Assembly: GCF_004102725.1 (NCBI RefSeq)
Contig: NZ_LHQS01000002.1
Coordinates: 425,984 to 489,983, forward strand
DNA length: 64,000 bases
From: Methanoculleus taiwanensis
Lineage (GTDB): Archaea > Halobacteriota > Methanomicrobia > Methanomicrobiales > Methanoculleaceae
Direction of reading: 5' to 3'
Shown one piece after another: positions 41,770 through 50,369 of the stretch; the stretch's first letter is position 1, and each line of letters starts with the position of its first letter. Below the pieces are notes generated by a model. That model was not told the origin of the DNA. It made no database searches and was given only the letters and a program-made list of their open reading frames with translations. A program made the translations under genes and the position numbers.

Positions 41770-42996
41770 ATGATTGTGGGGGAAAGCGCGCCGGTGAACC
41801 GTAACCCTGCCGGCGGCAGTAGAGAGGCTCACCCTCCCGTGCAGAAGAGATCGATGATCCGGCGAAGTCGCCCCGGACTGATCGCATGCGGCCTGCTCGT
41901 TCTTGCCGTGCTGCTCTGCGGCACCGCTTCGGCAGAGGAAGAGGCTTACGGCCTCCTCTGGAAGGCCGAAATGACCGCTCCGGTATCCGGGATGGGCATC
42001 TCACTCGACGGCTCGACGATAGCGGTCGGTGCGGGGAGCACACTCTATCTCTTCGATAAAAACGGACATGAACTCTGGTCGGAGCCTATCGGCGGTCAGA
42101 TTCAGGGCGTCGGGCTCTCTCCCGAAGGTTCGCACATCGGTGTCGCCGCCGATAAACTCTACCTCTTCGATCGCGAAGGCAACCTGCTCTGGACGGAGAA
42201 GACCAATAACTTCCCCTATCATGACGTCGCCCTCTCTTCGAACGCGTCGAATATCGCCGGTGCATGTGACGACGGTACGATCTACGTCTTTGACTCCGAG
42301 CAGGAGGTGCTCTGGGACGCAAGCCTCGGCGCCGACTGTTACGGGATCGCCATCTCGAACGACGGGAGGTTCATCGCAGCAGGGTGCGGCGATCAGGGTG
42401 TCTACCTCCTCCTGAACGGTGAAGGGACGCTCTGGAGCTACGGCACAGGAAAGGCGGTGGCCAGCATCGGGATGTCGCCGACCGGGGGCTACATCGTGGC
42501 CGGTTCTCTCGACCGGTGCGTCTACCTCTCCACCCGCGGGGGCGACCATCTCTGGAAGTACCCGGCCACCAAGCCGATCCATGGGGTTGCCGTCGCATCG
42601 AACCAGGGCGGCGTTGCCGCCGGGTCGGGTGATACCGTCTACCTCTTCAAGAATGACGGCGAGCTGGCCTGGAAGTACCGGGTGGGGAGCAGTATTGAGG
42701 ACCTCGAGATCTCGGCAGACGGAGCGGTTGTAGCCGTCGGAACCGGCATGGGAGGAAACAGCCTCTACCTCTTCACGAACGACCGGGCTCTCCTTGGCGA
42801 AAATACAACCGGAGATCAGGAGGGCGAAGGTGCATTGGAAGACGTTGTTCCGGTGAACAGCACCTCTGATACCGGTGACGAGAACGTGTCGGTATCGGCG
42901 AATGCTTCCGGCACCACGGGAGCTGCCGGCAGTATGCTTGCCTGGATCGATAATCTCCTCGCCATCCTCTTCAACCGTGCTCCCGGGGAGTTTTAG
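41770..42996 (+). CDS. Secreted PQQ/WD-like beta-propeller protein
   Basis: A 408-residue protein. An N-terminal signal segment (LIACGLLVLAVLLCGTASAEE) is followed by about seven or eight blades of roughly 40 residues, each ending in a pattern like LYLFDKNGHELW, LYLFDREGNLLW, IYVFDSEQEVLW or VYLLLNGEGTLWSY, and then a Thr/Ser/Asn-rich linker and a weakly hydrophobic C-terminus. It is likely exported and may scaffold protein binding; no enzyme motif is seen. The ATG at 41854 gives a shorter, more conventional signal peptide; I keep 41770 because the TATA box suits a near-leaderless start there. Confidence 0.75.
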   Translation: MIVGESAPVNRNPAGGSREAHPPVQKRSMIRRSRPGLIACGLLVLAVLLCGTASAEEEAYGLLWKAEMTAPVSGMGISLDGSTIAVGAGSTLYLFDKNGHELWSEPIGGQIQGVGLSPEGSHIGVAADKLYLFDREGNLLWTEKTNNFPYHDVALSSNASNIAGACDDGTIYVFDSEQEVLWDASLGADCYGIAISNDGRFIAAGCGDQGVYLLLNGEGTLWSYGTGKAVASIGMSPTGGYIVAGSLDRCVYLSTRGGDHLWKYPATKPIHGVAVASNQGGVAAGSGDTVYLFKNDGELAWKYRVGSSIEDLEISADGAVVAVGTGMGGNSLYLFTNDRALLGENTTGDQEGEGALEDVVPVNSTSDTGDENVSVSANASGTTGAAGSMLAWIDNLLAILFNRAPGEF

Positions 42997-42997
42997 G

Positions 42998-43017
42998 GGC
43001 GGGGTCCCGTCCCCGCC
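42998..43017. terminator. Hairpin between convergent genes
   Basis: GGCGGGG (42998-43004) and CCCCGCC (43011-43017) form a 7-bp GC stem with a 6-base loop, placed between the convergent stops of the propeller gene and pyrK. Confidence 0.5.
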
Positions 43018-43025
43018 GGAGGAGT

Positions 43026-43790
43026 TCAGAGGTTTTTTCGCTGCCCGCTCGCATCCCGTGTATAGTGCCCGAACTCGCTTGCGATCAACCGATCGCCGGT
43101 GAAGACCGGGCCGTCGCGGCAGACCCGGAGGCCGCCCGGGTCGGTGCAGCAGGAGCCGCAGATGCCGATGCCGCACTTCATATAGCGGTGGAGCGAGAAC
43201 TGCCCGCGGTCGGTGCATCCGTGCCGCTCGAGGATGCCAAGGACGGCGCGCATCATCACCTCGGGGCCGCAGACGCAGATATGATCGAAGTCGATCGGAT
43301 CGATCCGGCCGAGGAGATCGGTGACGAACCCGTGATGCCCTGCCGATCCGTCGTCGGTGGCCGTAAAGAGGGTCGTCGTCTCCGCGAGCCGGTCAGCAAA
43401 GATCAGATCTTCAGCCGAACGTGCACCGAGCAGGAAGACGTCGACCAGTCCCGCGGTCGCGAGGGGGTGGAGCGGGGATACGCCAATCCCGCCACCGACG
43501 GCAAGCGTCCTGCCGGTTACGGCAAACCCGTTCCCGAAGGGCCCCCGGATCCCGATCTGATCCCCGACGCCGAGTGAGAAGAGCGCTGCGGTGGCGTCCC
43601 CGACCTTCTGGACGGTGATGGCGTCGGTCGCGGAGAGTGCCATCGGAATCTCATCGACGCCCGGCACCCAGACCATCACGAACTGGCCGGGGTTGAACGG
43701 TATCTCTTGATCGAAGGTGAACGTCCGTATCGAGGGGCTCTCCTCCGTGATCCGGGTGATGGTAACCCCGATCGGCATCTGTTCACGCAT
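43026..43790 (-). CDS. pyrK: Dihydroorotate dehydrogenase electron-transfer subunit
   Basis: A 254-residue flavoprotein of the ferredoxin-NADP reductase fold: FTFDQEIPFNPGQFVMVWVP (FAD-binding region), IRGPFGNGFAV and AVGGGIGVSPLHPLA (NAD-binding). The C-terminal [2Fe-2S] site is CGIGICGSCC with a later Cys in LRVCRDGPVF. It passes electrons from the class 1B dihydroorotate dehydrogenase to NAD. I start at the ATG at 43790; earlier codons overlap pyrD. Overlap with pyrD is 8 bases. Confidence 0.93.
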   Translation of the reverse strand: MREQMPIGVTITRITEESPSIRTFTFDQEIPFNPGQFVMVWVPGVDEIPMALSATDAITVQKVGDATAALFSLGVGDQIGIRGPFGNGFAVTGRTLAVGGGIGVSPLHPLATAGLVDVFLLGARSAEDLIFADRLAETTTLFTATDDGSAGHHGFVTDLLGRIDPIDFDHICVCGPEVMMRAVLGILERHGCTDRGQFSLHRYMKCGIGICGSCCTDPGGLRVCRDGPVFTGDRLIASEFGHYTRDASGQRKNL

Positions 43791-44670
43791 GGGCGCACCC
43801 CACGATTCCGGCAGGGTCTTCCCCGTCCGGCGCATAGAGGTCGCCTGCAATCGTCGCGAATATCCCGATATCGTCCATAACGGCGCTTCCTATCTCGACG
43901 GCGCTCGCTCCCGCCATCATCATCTCCACCACGTTGTCGGCGGTCGTAATGCCGCCGCATCCGACGATCGGTATCGAGCAGGCTTCGTATAAGTCATAAA
44001 CCGACCTGACGGCTACCGGGAAGACGGCCGGCCCGGAGAGGCCGCCGAACGTGTTGCCGAGAACCGGCCGCCGGAGCGCCGTCGAGATCCGCATCGCTTT
44101 TAGCGTGTTTATCGCGACGATCGCAGTCGCACCGCCGCGCTGCGCCGCCCGGCCGCATTCGGCGATATCCGTCACGTTCGGGGTGAGTTTTACCCACGTG
44201 GGGAGGCCGAGGCGGCTGACGGCACGGGTGCACGCCTCCACTATGGCAGGATCGCTTCCGAGTGCCGCACCGTAGCCCGCGGCGTGCGGGCAGCTTACGT
44301 TCAGTTCAAAACCTGCAGCATTGCCGGCAAACCAGCCGGCGACGGTGGCAAACTCTTCAGGGTTTCCCCCGAAGATACTGACGACCACGGGCTGGCCGCG
44401 GATTGCTTCGAGTTCGCGGGTGAACCCTGACGAGGGGTTCGGGAGTCCCATGGCATTGAGGACTCCTCCGTCGACCGTCACGACGCATGGGCCGTGATGC
44501 CCGGCTTTCGGCTCGGGGCCGATGGACTTGGTGACCACACCTCCCGCTCCGCTTGCAAGGATACGGGCGAGTGAGGCTCCGGTTGTTCCGAGGATACCTG
44601 CCGCCAGCAGGAGGTGATTATTCAGTCGGAGACCTCCGACGTTGATGGGGCCTGGTTTGAGCGTAACCAT
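43783..44670 (-). CDS. pyrD: Dihydroorotate dehydrogenase (class 1B), catalytic subunit
   Basis: A 295-residue FMN TIM-barrel enzyme of pyrimidine synthesis. VTKSIGPEPKAGHHGPCVV, FELNVSCPHAAGYGAALGSD with the catalytic Cys in N-V-S-C-P, WVKLTPNVTDIAECGRAA, AIVAINTLKAM and PIVGCGGITTADNVVEMMMA are the signature strands. Translation-coupled to pyrK. A minus-strand TATAATAATA box at 44695-44704 lies about 25 bases before the predicted start site, giving a nearly leaderless mRNA. Confidence 0.95.
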   Translation of the reverse strand: MVTLKPGPINVGGLRLNNHLLLAAGILGTTGASLARILASGAGGVVTKSIGPEPKAGHHGPCVVTVDGGVLNAMGLPNPSSGFTRELEAIRGQPVVVSIFGGNPEEFATVAGWFAGNAAGFELNVSCPHAAGYGAALGSDPAIVEACTRAVSRLGLPTWVKLTPNVTDIAECGRAAQRGGATAIVAINTLKAMRISTALRRPVLGNTFGGLSGPAVFPVAVRSVYDLYEACSIPIVGCGGITTADNVVEMMMAGASAVEIGSAVMDDIGIFATIAGDLYAPDGEDPAGIVGCAHA

Positions 44671-44694
44671 TCTGAGAAGAGCTTTGGCGTTACG

Positions 44695-44704
44695 TATTAT
44701 TATA
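44695..44704 (-). promoter_or_regulatory. pyrDK TATA box
   Basis: TATAATAATA on the minus strand, centred about 30 bases before the pyrD ATG at 44670. Confidence 0.6.
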
Positions 44705-44889
44705 GTGTCGAGCCAATACTAGAATAGAAATGCCGGAAAAATGCCCCGCCAGCGGGCTTTTCCGTGACGGCGTCTCTGCGGAAGCGGGCGATCCAGTGTG
44801 GCATAGTGCCCTCCCGCGGATATGGGATACCCCCAAGCGAGTGGTATCCGGTTTTTAATCTCTCATACCCCAATAGAGTTGTTGATAGC

Positions 44890-45756
44890 ATGACCAGCCT
44901 TGCAGTAATGGGAGTAGGACGGGTGGGCGGAGAGACCGCGTACCTCGCCGCGGTGCTCGGCCTTGTCGACGAGATCATCATGCACGATGTCTACGAACCC
45001 CTCCTTCGTGCCCAGGTTCTCGATCTATGCCATACCGGGCTCGATGTTGCCGTCAGTACCGACACGGAAGCGATGCGGGATGCGGATATCTTCGTCTTCG
45101 CTGCGGGCACGCCGCGAAACCCGGGCATCAGGACCCGGGCGGATCTGCTCGAGGCGAACCTCCCTGTTGCCAGATCCTGCGGCAGGCACCTGAAGGGCTT
45201 TGAAGGGGTCGTCATCACGATCACGAACCCCATGGACGCGAACAACTACGCCCTCTCCAAGCTCATGGAGGTGGATCGGCGCCGCTGTATCGGATTCGGC
45301 GGTCAGCTCGACAGTGCACGGTTCGGCTGCATCCTCGGAAGCGAGAACCTCCGCGGCCCGGCCGTCGTGCTCGGCGAGCACGGCGAGCACCAGGTACCGA
45401 TCTTCTCCCGGACCGGTCAGGTGGTCGCCCCCGAGCTCCGGGAGTCGATCCTCACCCGGCTCAGAGGTGCGAGCATGGAAGTGATTGCAGGCAAAGGCGG
45501 CACCGTCTTCGGGCCTGCCTGTCACATCGCCCGGCTCATCGAAGCGATCGTCCGTGACCGCCGGGAGGTGCTGCCCTGCTCGTGCATCGTCGACGGGGAG
45601 TACGGACTCTCCGGCTGCTCCATCGGCGTTCCCGCCCGTATCGGCCGGGAGGGTGTTCTCGCGATCGAGGAGTGGGATCTCGACCCCTGGGAGGCGGAGC
45701 GGATGCATGCCGCCGGAGCGTATATAAGAGACCTCGCACGGAGATTTGATGACTGA
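44890..45756 (+). CDS. mdh: Malate/lactate dehydrogenase
   Basis: A 288-residue NAD(P)-dependent 2-hydroxyacid dehydrogenase. LAVMGVGRVGGETAYLAAVLG is the coenzyme loop; AGTPRNPGIRTRADLLEANL has the catalytic arginines, GFGGQLDSARF the substrate Arg and LGEHGEHQVPIFS the proton-relay His. In methanogens it serves the partial reductive TCA branch (oxaloacetate to malate). I start at the ATG at 44890, about 10 bases after the start site predicted from GTTTTTAATC (44851-44860); an upstream extension to 44764 has no conserved sequence. It overlaps the DNA polymerase gene by 11 bases. Confidence 0.9.
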   Translation: MTSLAVMGVGRVGGETAYLAAVLGLVDEIIMHDVYEPLLRAQVLDLCHTGLDVAVSTDTEAMRDADIFVFAAGTPRNPGIRTRADLLEANLPVARSCGRHLKGFEGVVITITNPMDANNYALSKLMEVDRRRCIGFGGQLDSARFGCILGSENLRGPAVVLGEHGEHQVPIFSRTGQVVAPELRESILTRLRGASMEVIAGKGGTVFGPACHIARLIEAIVRDRREVLPCSCIVDGEYGLSGCSIGVPARIGREGVLAIEEWDLDPWEAERMHAAGAYIRDLARRFDD

Positions 45757-48199
45757 GGGAGTGCTCCGGGACGACGGCTGTTCGACGCAGGCCGGGGACA
45801 CGTCTGCAGACTGCGACAGAGTGCGGTTCGGGATCCACCAGGTGGAGTACAGCGTCGGGGGCGAAGGATCGATCATCCACCTCTTCGGCCGCGACTCCGC
45901 GGGTGCCGCCGTCCGGCTCGACGTGACGGGTTTTCGCCCCTACTTCTACGCACCCGTCGAGCAGGTGGACGCCCGCAGCCACCCTGCGCAGGTTGATGTC
46001 GAAGCGGGCACGGTGTACCGCTCGATACGGGGAAAACCGCTCCGCCGCCTCTATACCCGGCGCCCGAGCGATGTCCGGGATGTCCGAGAGGGTTATGAGC
46101 ACTACGAGGCCGATATTCCGTTTGCGACCCGCTTCATGATCGACTGCGGGCTCACCGCCGGTGTGGAGGCGCCGGCAGGCCCGACCGCCGACTACCGTGC
46201 TCTCACGCCTGACGACGTCCTCGCTCCCGCCCGCCACTGCATCATGGATATCGAGTGCGAGGACGAGCGGGGATTCCCCGAGCCTGAGCGCGATGCCATC
46301 ATCAGCGTCACCTGCTGGGACTCGTTCGACGACGAGTACGTGACGCTTATCTGGCTCCCGGGCATGTCGACGGACGAGCCCTGCACCTTCGAGCCCGAGT
46401 TCTCCACGGGCGATGCGCACTCCGTCTTCCGGTTTCCGGACGAGGTCTCGATGCTCAAGGCACTCATCGCCTACGTCTGCGCCCGCGACCCGGATATTCT
46501 GAGCGGCTGGAACTTCACCGAGTTCGACGTTCCGTACCTTCTGCGGCGGATGGAGGTTCTCGGGCTTCGCACCGTGGATCTCTCCCGCCTCCCCGGTCAG
46601 ACCGAGCGTAACGCCATCCGCGGAAGGGCGATCTTCGATCTCCTCGCCGCCTACAAGAAGATGCACCAGTCGCAGAAGGAGTCGTACCGGCTCGACGCGA
46701 TCGGCGAGGAGGAACTCGGTATCAGGAAGGTCAGGTACGCCGGAACGCTCTCCGATCTCTGGCGGGACGACCCGGCAAAACTTGTGGAGTACAACTGTCG
46801 GGACGTCGAGCTCTGCGTCGGGATTAATAAGAAGAACAATATCATCGAGTTCTACCGCGAGATCGCCCGGTACGTCGGTTGCCCGCTCGACCGGACGCTG
46901 AACAGTTCGAACGTCATCGATATCTACATCCTCCGGAAATCCTCCGGGCAGTTTATCCTGCCCTCGAAGGGCTTTGCGGCCGGGGACGAGTTCGAGGGCG
47001 CCATCGTCTTCGAACCGGCGTCGGGCCTCCGCGAGAACGTGGTGGTCCTCGACTTAAAGAGTCTCTACCCGATGGCGATGATGACGATCAACGCCTCGCC
47101 CGAGACGAAAGACCCTGCGGGAGATCTCCGGGCGCCGAACGGGATCCGCTTTAAGAAAGAGCCCGACGGCCTGACGCGGAGCATCATCGCCGAGCTCCTC
47201 GAGGAGCGCGACCGGCGAAAGCAGCTCCGGAACACCTATCCGTTCGGATCGCCCGAGTACGTCCTCCTCGATCTGCAGCAGAACGTCCTGAAGGTGATCA
47301 TGAACACCTACTACGGTGTCTCGGGGTACGCCCGGTTCCGTCTCTACGACCGGGAGATCGGCTCCGCGGTCACCTCGGTGGGACGGGCGATCATCCAGCA
47401 TACGCGCGACGTGATCACCGGCATGGGGTATACCGTCCTCTACGGCGACACCGACTCCTGCATGATACAGGTGCCGCCCGGCGACCTTGATGCTATCATC
47501 CGGGCATCCCGCACGATGGAGGAGACGCTGAACGCGAGTTACGCCGAGTTTGCCCACGACGTCCTCGGCGCGGATACCCACTACTTCTCCATCAAGTTCG
47601 AGAAGGTCTACCGGCGGTTCTTCCAGGCCGGGAAGAAGAAACGTTACGCCGGTCATCTCGTCTGGAAGGAGGGAAAAGACGTCGACGAGGTCGACGTCGT
47701 GGGTTTCGAGATCCGCCGGAGCGACTCGCCGCAGATCACGCGTGAGGTCCAGCGGACCGTGATCGAGATGATCCTCAAGGGCGACGGCTACGAGGACGTG
47801 CGGGCGTACCTGCGGGACGTCATTCGGAAGTACCGGCGGGGCGAGTACCCCCTCGACGTGGTCGGCATCCCGGGCGGGATAGGGAAGACCCTCGATGCTT
47901 ACGAGAACGACGATGCGCAGATCCGGGGCGCGAAGTACTCGAACGAGTATCTCGGCACCGACTTCAAGCGCGGCAGCAAACCAAAGCGCGTGTACATCCG
48001 GAATGTGACGGCGAAGTATCCGCGGACGGACGTCGTCTGCTTCGAGTATCCCGATCAGGTACCTCCGGAGTTTGTCGTGGACTGGGAGACGATGCTCGAT
48101 AAGACACTGAAAGGACCCATCTCCCGGATCATCGAGCCGCTCGGGTGGGGATGGCACGACGTCGACCCGTCGAGGACGACGCTCTTTGATTTCGGGTAG
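45746..48199 (+). CDS. polB: Family B DNA polymerase
   Basis: An 817-residue replicative/repair polymerase. Exo I is CIMDIECEDE (D168, E170). Region II DLKSLYPMAM begins at D436, region III contains LKVIMNTYYGVSGYARF, and region I is YGDTDS at residues 566-571 with the two catalytic aspartates. Length suits archaeal PolB. No intein interrupts these motifs. The N-terminal about 25 residues are poorly conserved, and a second ATG at 45749 is possible. It overlaps the dehydrogenase gene by 11 bases, so it is probably co-expressed. Confidence 0.96.
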   Translation: MMTEGVLRDDGCSTQAGDTSADCDRVRFGIHQVEYSVGGEGSIIHLFGRDSAGAAVRLDVTGFRPYFYAPVEQVDARSHPAQVDVEAGTVYRSIRGKPLRRLYTRRPSDVRDVREGYEHYEADIPFATRFMIDCGLTAGVEAPAGPTADYRALTPDDVLAPARHCIMDIECEDERGFPEPERDAIISVTCWDSFDDEYVTLIWLPGMSTDEPCTFEPEFSTGDAHSVFRFPDEVSMLKALIAYVCARDPDILSGWNFTEFDVPYLLRRMEVLGLRTVDLSRLPGQTERNAIRGRAIFDLLAAYKKMHQSQKESYRLDAIGEEELGIRKVRYAGTLSDLWRDDPAKLVEYNCRDVELCVGINKKNNIIEFYREIARYVGCPLDRTLNSSNVIDIYILRKSSGQFILPSKGFAAGDEFEGAIVFEPASGLRENVVVLDLKSLYPMAMMTINASPETKDPAGDLRAPNGIRFKKEPDGLTRSIIAELLEERDRRKQLRNTYPFGSPEYVLLDLQQNVLKVIMNTYYGVSGYARFRLYDREIGSAVTSVGRAIIQHTRDVITGMGYTVLYGDTDSCMIQVPPGDLDAIIRASRTMEETLNASYAEFAHDVLGADTHYFSIKFEKVYRRFFQAGKKKRYAGHLVWKEGKDVDEVDVVGFEIRRSDSPQITREVQRTVIEMILKGDGYEDVRAYLRDVIRKYRRGEYPLDVVGIPGGIGKTLDAYENDDAQIRGAKYSNEYLGTDFKRGSKPKRVYIRNVTAKYPRTDVVCFEYPDQVPPEFVVDWETMLDKTLKGPISRIIEPLGWGWHDVDPSRTTLFDFG

Positions 48200-48444
48200 C
48201 GACGGGCGAGCGGACTTTCTTGCTCTGCCGGTTTTGCCCTCTTCCGGCAGAGACCTTTTTAGATGACCCCGATGGAACGGGGAGTTACGCCCGCCGGCGA
48301 CTCTTCGGCCTTCGCCGCTCGGACTTCCGGATACGTACCCCTCCTGCCCGTTCTCCGGGGGGTGATCGCCGCGGCTCCGTCTCCTCATACCCGGGGCTCG
48401 CGCTTTCGTAACGGTAAGAAAAAAGTGTGGATGGGAAGGTTCGG
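48200..48444. other. Convergent intergenic stretch
   Basis: No gene. A T-run (ACCTTTTT, about 48250-48258) follows polB, and an A-run at 48416-48423 is the T-tract of the opposite gene; both look like terminators. Confidence 0.4.
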
Positions 48445-48876
48445 TTATGCGAGCCCTTTCTGCTGCCGCTCAGCCTCGACGGCCTCGCTCCGCTCGAGGT
48501 TCTTGGTCCAGGCGATCCGGTTTCCAAGAACCTTGTAGGAGTCGAGGCGGACGATATCGATACCCTCTGCGGTTGCCGGAACCTCGGCACCGGTCGGGAC
48601 GACGAGAACCGCCCGGTCTACGGGCTTCTTCTGGCCTGCGAGGCTGCGGGTCTGGCTTGCGAGCTGCTCCAGCGCGCTTGCCGGGATCGCCTTCTCCATC
48701 TTGACGCCGACGAGGACGCGCTTGGTCTGCCCCTTCTCGCGGCGGGTAATTACGCACTCGGGCTGAACTGCGCCGTAGTCGGGTCTCCACTCAAACTCCC
48801 AGCCCTCTCGGGGAGCGTACTGTTTGCTCAGCGCCTTCATCACATCAAGGTACGTAGCATCTCGTGTAAAGCCCAT
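48445..48876 (-). CDS. Conserved-looking hypothetical protein
   Basis: A 143-residue protein with strong coding bias that I do not recognise. It has an N-terminal helix (YLDVMKALSKQYAPREGWEF), then ECVITRREKGQTKRVLVGVK, a helix ASALEQLASQTRSLAGQKK and a strand VDRAVLVVPTGAEVPATAEG followed by IDIVRLDSY. The order (strand with Lys, helix, V-x-L-V-V-P strand) recalls restriction-endonuclease-like folds, but no catalytic D-x-E/Q-x-K can be assigned with confidence. It converges with polB and its start is 178 bases from the TnpB gene. Confidence 0.7.
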   Translation of the reverse strand: MGFTRDATYLDVMKALSKQYAPREGWEFEWRPDYGAVQPECVITRREKGQTKRVLVGVKMEKAIPASALEQLASQTRSLAGQKKPVDRAVLVVPTGAEVPATAEGIDIVRLDSYKVLGNRIAWTKNLERSEAVEAERQQKGLA

Positions 48877-48929
48877 TAAGTATACCTCTCTTTTACTCTA
48901 TTGGTGCCGAATAATTTAACCTTGCCGGG

Positions 48930-48999
48930 AGTGAATGGCGGAGCAGGAAGTCCCCGGTCAACAGGTGCGGGGACGGCCGCTCCGCCGCCCATCTTCACT
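48930..48999. repeat. Long nested inverted repeat
   Basis: Three stacked pairs of arms share one centre: AGTGAA (48930-48935) with TTCACT (48994-48999), GGCGGAGC (48937-48944) with GCTCCGCC (48979-48986), and GTCCCC (48950-48955) with GGGGAC (48969-48974). RNA from either strand would fold into a 70-nt hairpin. It lies between the divergent hypothetical gene and TnpB and could be part of the element's left end, a small RNA or an attenuator. Confidence 0.6.
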
Positions 49000-49000
49000 T

Positions 49001-50247
49001 TCACCCTGCACGGATCGAGTATACTCTTGTCCCTGACAAACTGTCCTGTTGCCTATGTTCATTTCCTACAAGTATCGGGCGTATCCAGATGCAACTGTCG
49101 AGACACGGCTGAACGTCGCCCTCGATACCTGTAGGTGGCTCTACAACAACCTTCTCGAAGAATGCACCGCTGCGCGGGAGAACGGAATCACTCCAACAAT
49201 GCGGGAAACACAGGCCCGGATCGTTACGCTGAAGGACGAGAATCCTGCCCTGAAAGAAGTCTACTCCAAAGTGCTCCAGATGGTGAACGCTACTCTCTGG
49301 AGCAACATCGCTGCTCTCTCAGAGTCAAAGAAGAAGGGGCGAAAGATCGGCAAACTCAGGTTCAAGAGTGCATCTCGGTACCGGACGCTCAACTACAACC
49401 AATCCGGGTTCAAGATCGACAGGGAACACAGCACGATCACCTTCTCGAAGATCGGAACCGTTCCGTTCACGCTGCACCGGCCATACGCTGGAATGGTGAA
49501 GGGTGTCCTGATCACCCGTTCTGGAGAGCGGTGGTACGTGATCATTCAGGCAGAGATAGAAGTCTCCGAGCCAAAGCGCGAGGGTCGGTCTGTCGGCATC
49601 GACGTCGGGCTGAATTCGTTTGCAGTCGATAGTGACGGTATGGTGATCGAGAATCCTCGCTTCTATGAGCACTCATTGGCCAAGATCAGGAAGTTGCAGC
49701 AGAGTGTTACCCGGAAGCAACGCTTCTCGCAGAACTGGAAGAAGGCAAAGCGCAAGTTGGAGAAGGTCTATGATCATATCACGAACCAGAAGAAAGATTT
49801 CCTGCACAAACTCTCTCGACACTATGTTGACACGCACGCTACGATCTGTGTCGAAGACCTGGATATCAGAGGTCTGAAGGAAAAAGGCAACTTTACAGGA
49901 CTGCACAGGAGCATTCATGATGCTTCGTGGGGACGATTCTATTCTTACCTCTCGTACAAGGCTGAAAGTGCTGGTACGAACCTCATCAAAGTCGATCCCC
50001 GAAATACATCACAGATATGCTCAAACTGTGGGAGTATCGTGAAAAAGGCGCTCTCCGAGAGAGTCCACAACTGTCCGTATTGCGGGTTTGTTGCCGATAG
50101 GGATTACAATGCTGCGGTGAATATTCACCGCACGGGGATGGAACAGCCCTTCGAGCCTGTGGAGTCGATACCTCTCCATCACGTCTCTGTGATGCAAGTA
50201 TTGGCCATGAAGCAGGAAGCCACGCCCTTCAGGCCGGGGTAGTTCAC
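49001..50247 (+). mobile_element. TnpB-only element of the IS200/IS605 group (IS1341-like)
   Basis: Contains one gene, tnpB, and no TnpA transposase anywhere in the window. The right end is placed at about 50246 from the GAAGCCACGCCCTTCAGGCC segment followed by GGGGTAGTTCAC (50216-50246), the stem-loop and GTTCAC tail typical of archaeal TnpB element right ends. The left end is not defined; short palindromes GAGTATACTC (49017-49026) and GACA-AACT-GTC (49035-49045) are candidates. Confidence 0.6.
49055..50242 (+). CDS. tnpB: TnpB RNA-guided endonuclease
   Basis: 395 residues from the ATG at 49055 (TTG two codons earlier is possible). RuvC catalytic residues are in place: D183 in SVGIDVGLNSFAVD, E267 in ICVEDLDIRGL and D348/D350 in VADRDYNAAVNIHR; the zinc ribbon is C322-x2-C325 and C340-x2-C343 (CSNCG, CPYCG). 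The N-terminal YKYRAYPD and RWLYNNLLEE stretches are standard. The protein appears complete and possibly active. Codon use is visibly less GC-rich than neighbours (AAG/AAC, TTC mixed with A/T-ending codons), consistent with mobility. TnpB cuts DNA guided by an RNA from the element's 3' end. Confidence 0.95.
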   Translation: MFISYKYRAYPDATVETRLNVALDTCRWLYNNLLEECTAARENGITPTMRETQARIVTLKDENPALKEVYSKVLQMVNATLWSNIAALSESKKKGRKIGKLRFKSASRYRTLNYNQSGFKIDREHSTITFSKIGTVPFTLHRPYAGMVKGVLITRSGERWYVIIQAEIEVSEPKREGRSVGIDVGLNSFAVDSDGMVIENPRFYEHSLAKIRKLQQSVTRKQRFSQNWKKAKRKLEKVYDHITNQKKDFLHKLSRHYVDTHATICVEDLDIRGLKEKGNFTGLHRSIHDASWGRFYSYLSYKAESAGTNLIKVDPRNTSQICSNCGSIVKKALSERVHNCPYCGFVADRDYNAAVNIHRTGMEQPFEPVESIPLHHVSVMQVLAMKQEATPFRPG

Positions 50248-50266
50248 TAGTTATAGTTTGTTGATG
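50130..50266 (+). ncRNA. Predicted omega RNA (scaffold plus guide) of the TnpB element
   Basis: By analogy with studied TnpB systems, the guide RNA overlaps the end of tnpB and extends past the element's right end. The terminal stem-loop is at about 50220-50240 and the scaffold would end with GTTCAC near 50246. The first bases outside the element, TAGTTATAGTTTGTTGATGC (50247-50266), would be the guide. The 5' limit is a guess. Confidence 0.45.
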
Positions 50267-50320
50267 CAGCGTTTCCCTCTCCTGTTCGGGGAGGATCGAC
50301 AGGGGATCGGCGGAGCAGGG

Positions 50321-50333
50321 AAATATATTTAGC
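50321..50333 (+). promoter_or_regulatory. TATA box and ribosome-binding site of the 50370 gene
   Basis: AAATATATTTAGC (50321-50333) predicts a start near 50351; GAGGT (50358-50362) follows, 7 bases before the ATG. Confidence 0.55.
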
Positions 50334-50369
50334 ATACCTTGGGCATTACGTTCGCGTGAGGTAATCCGT

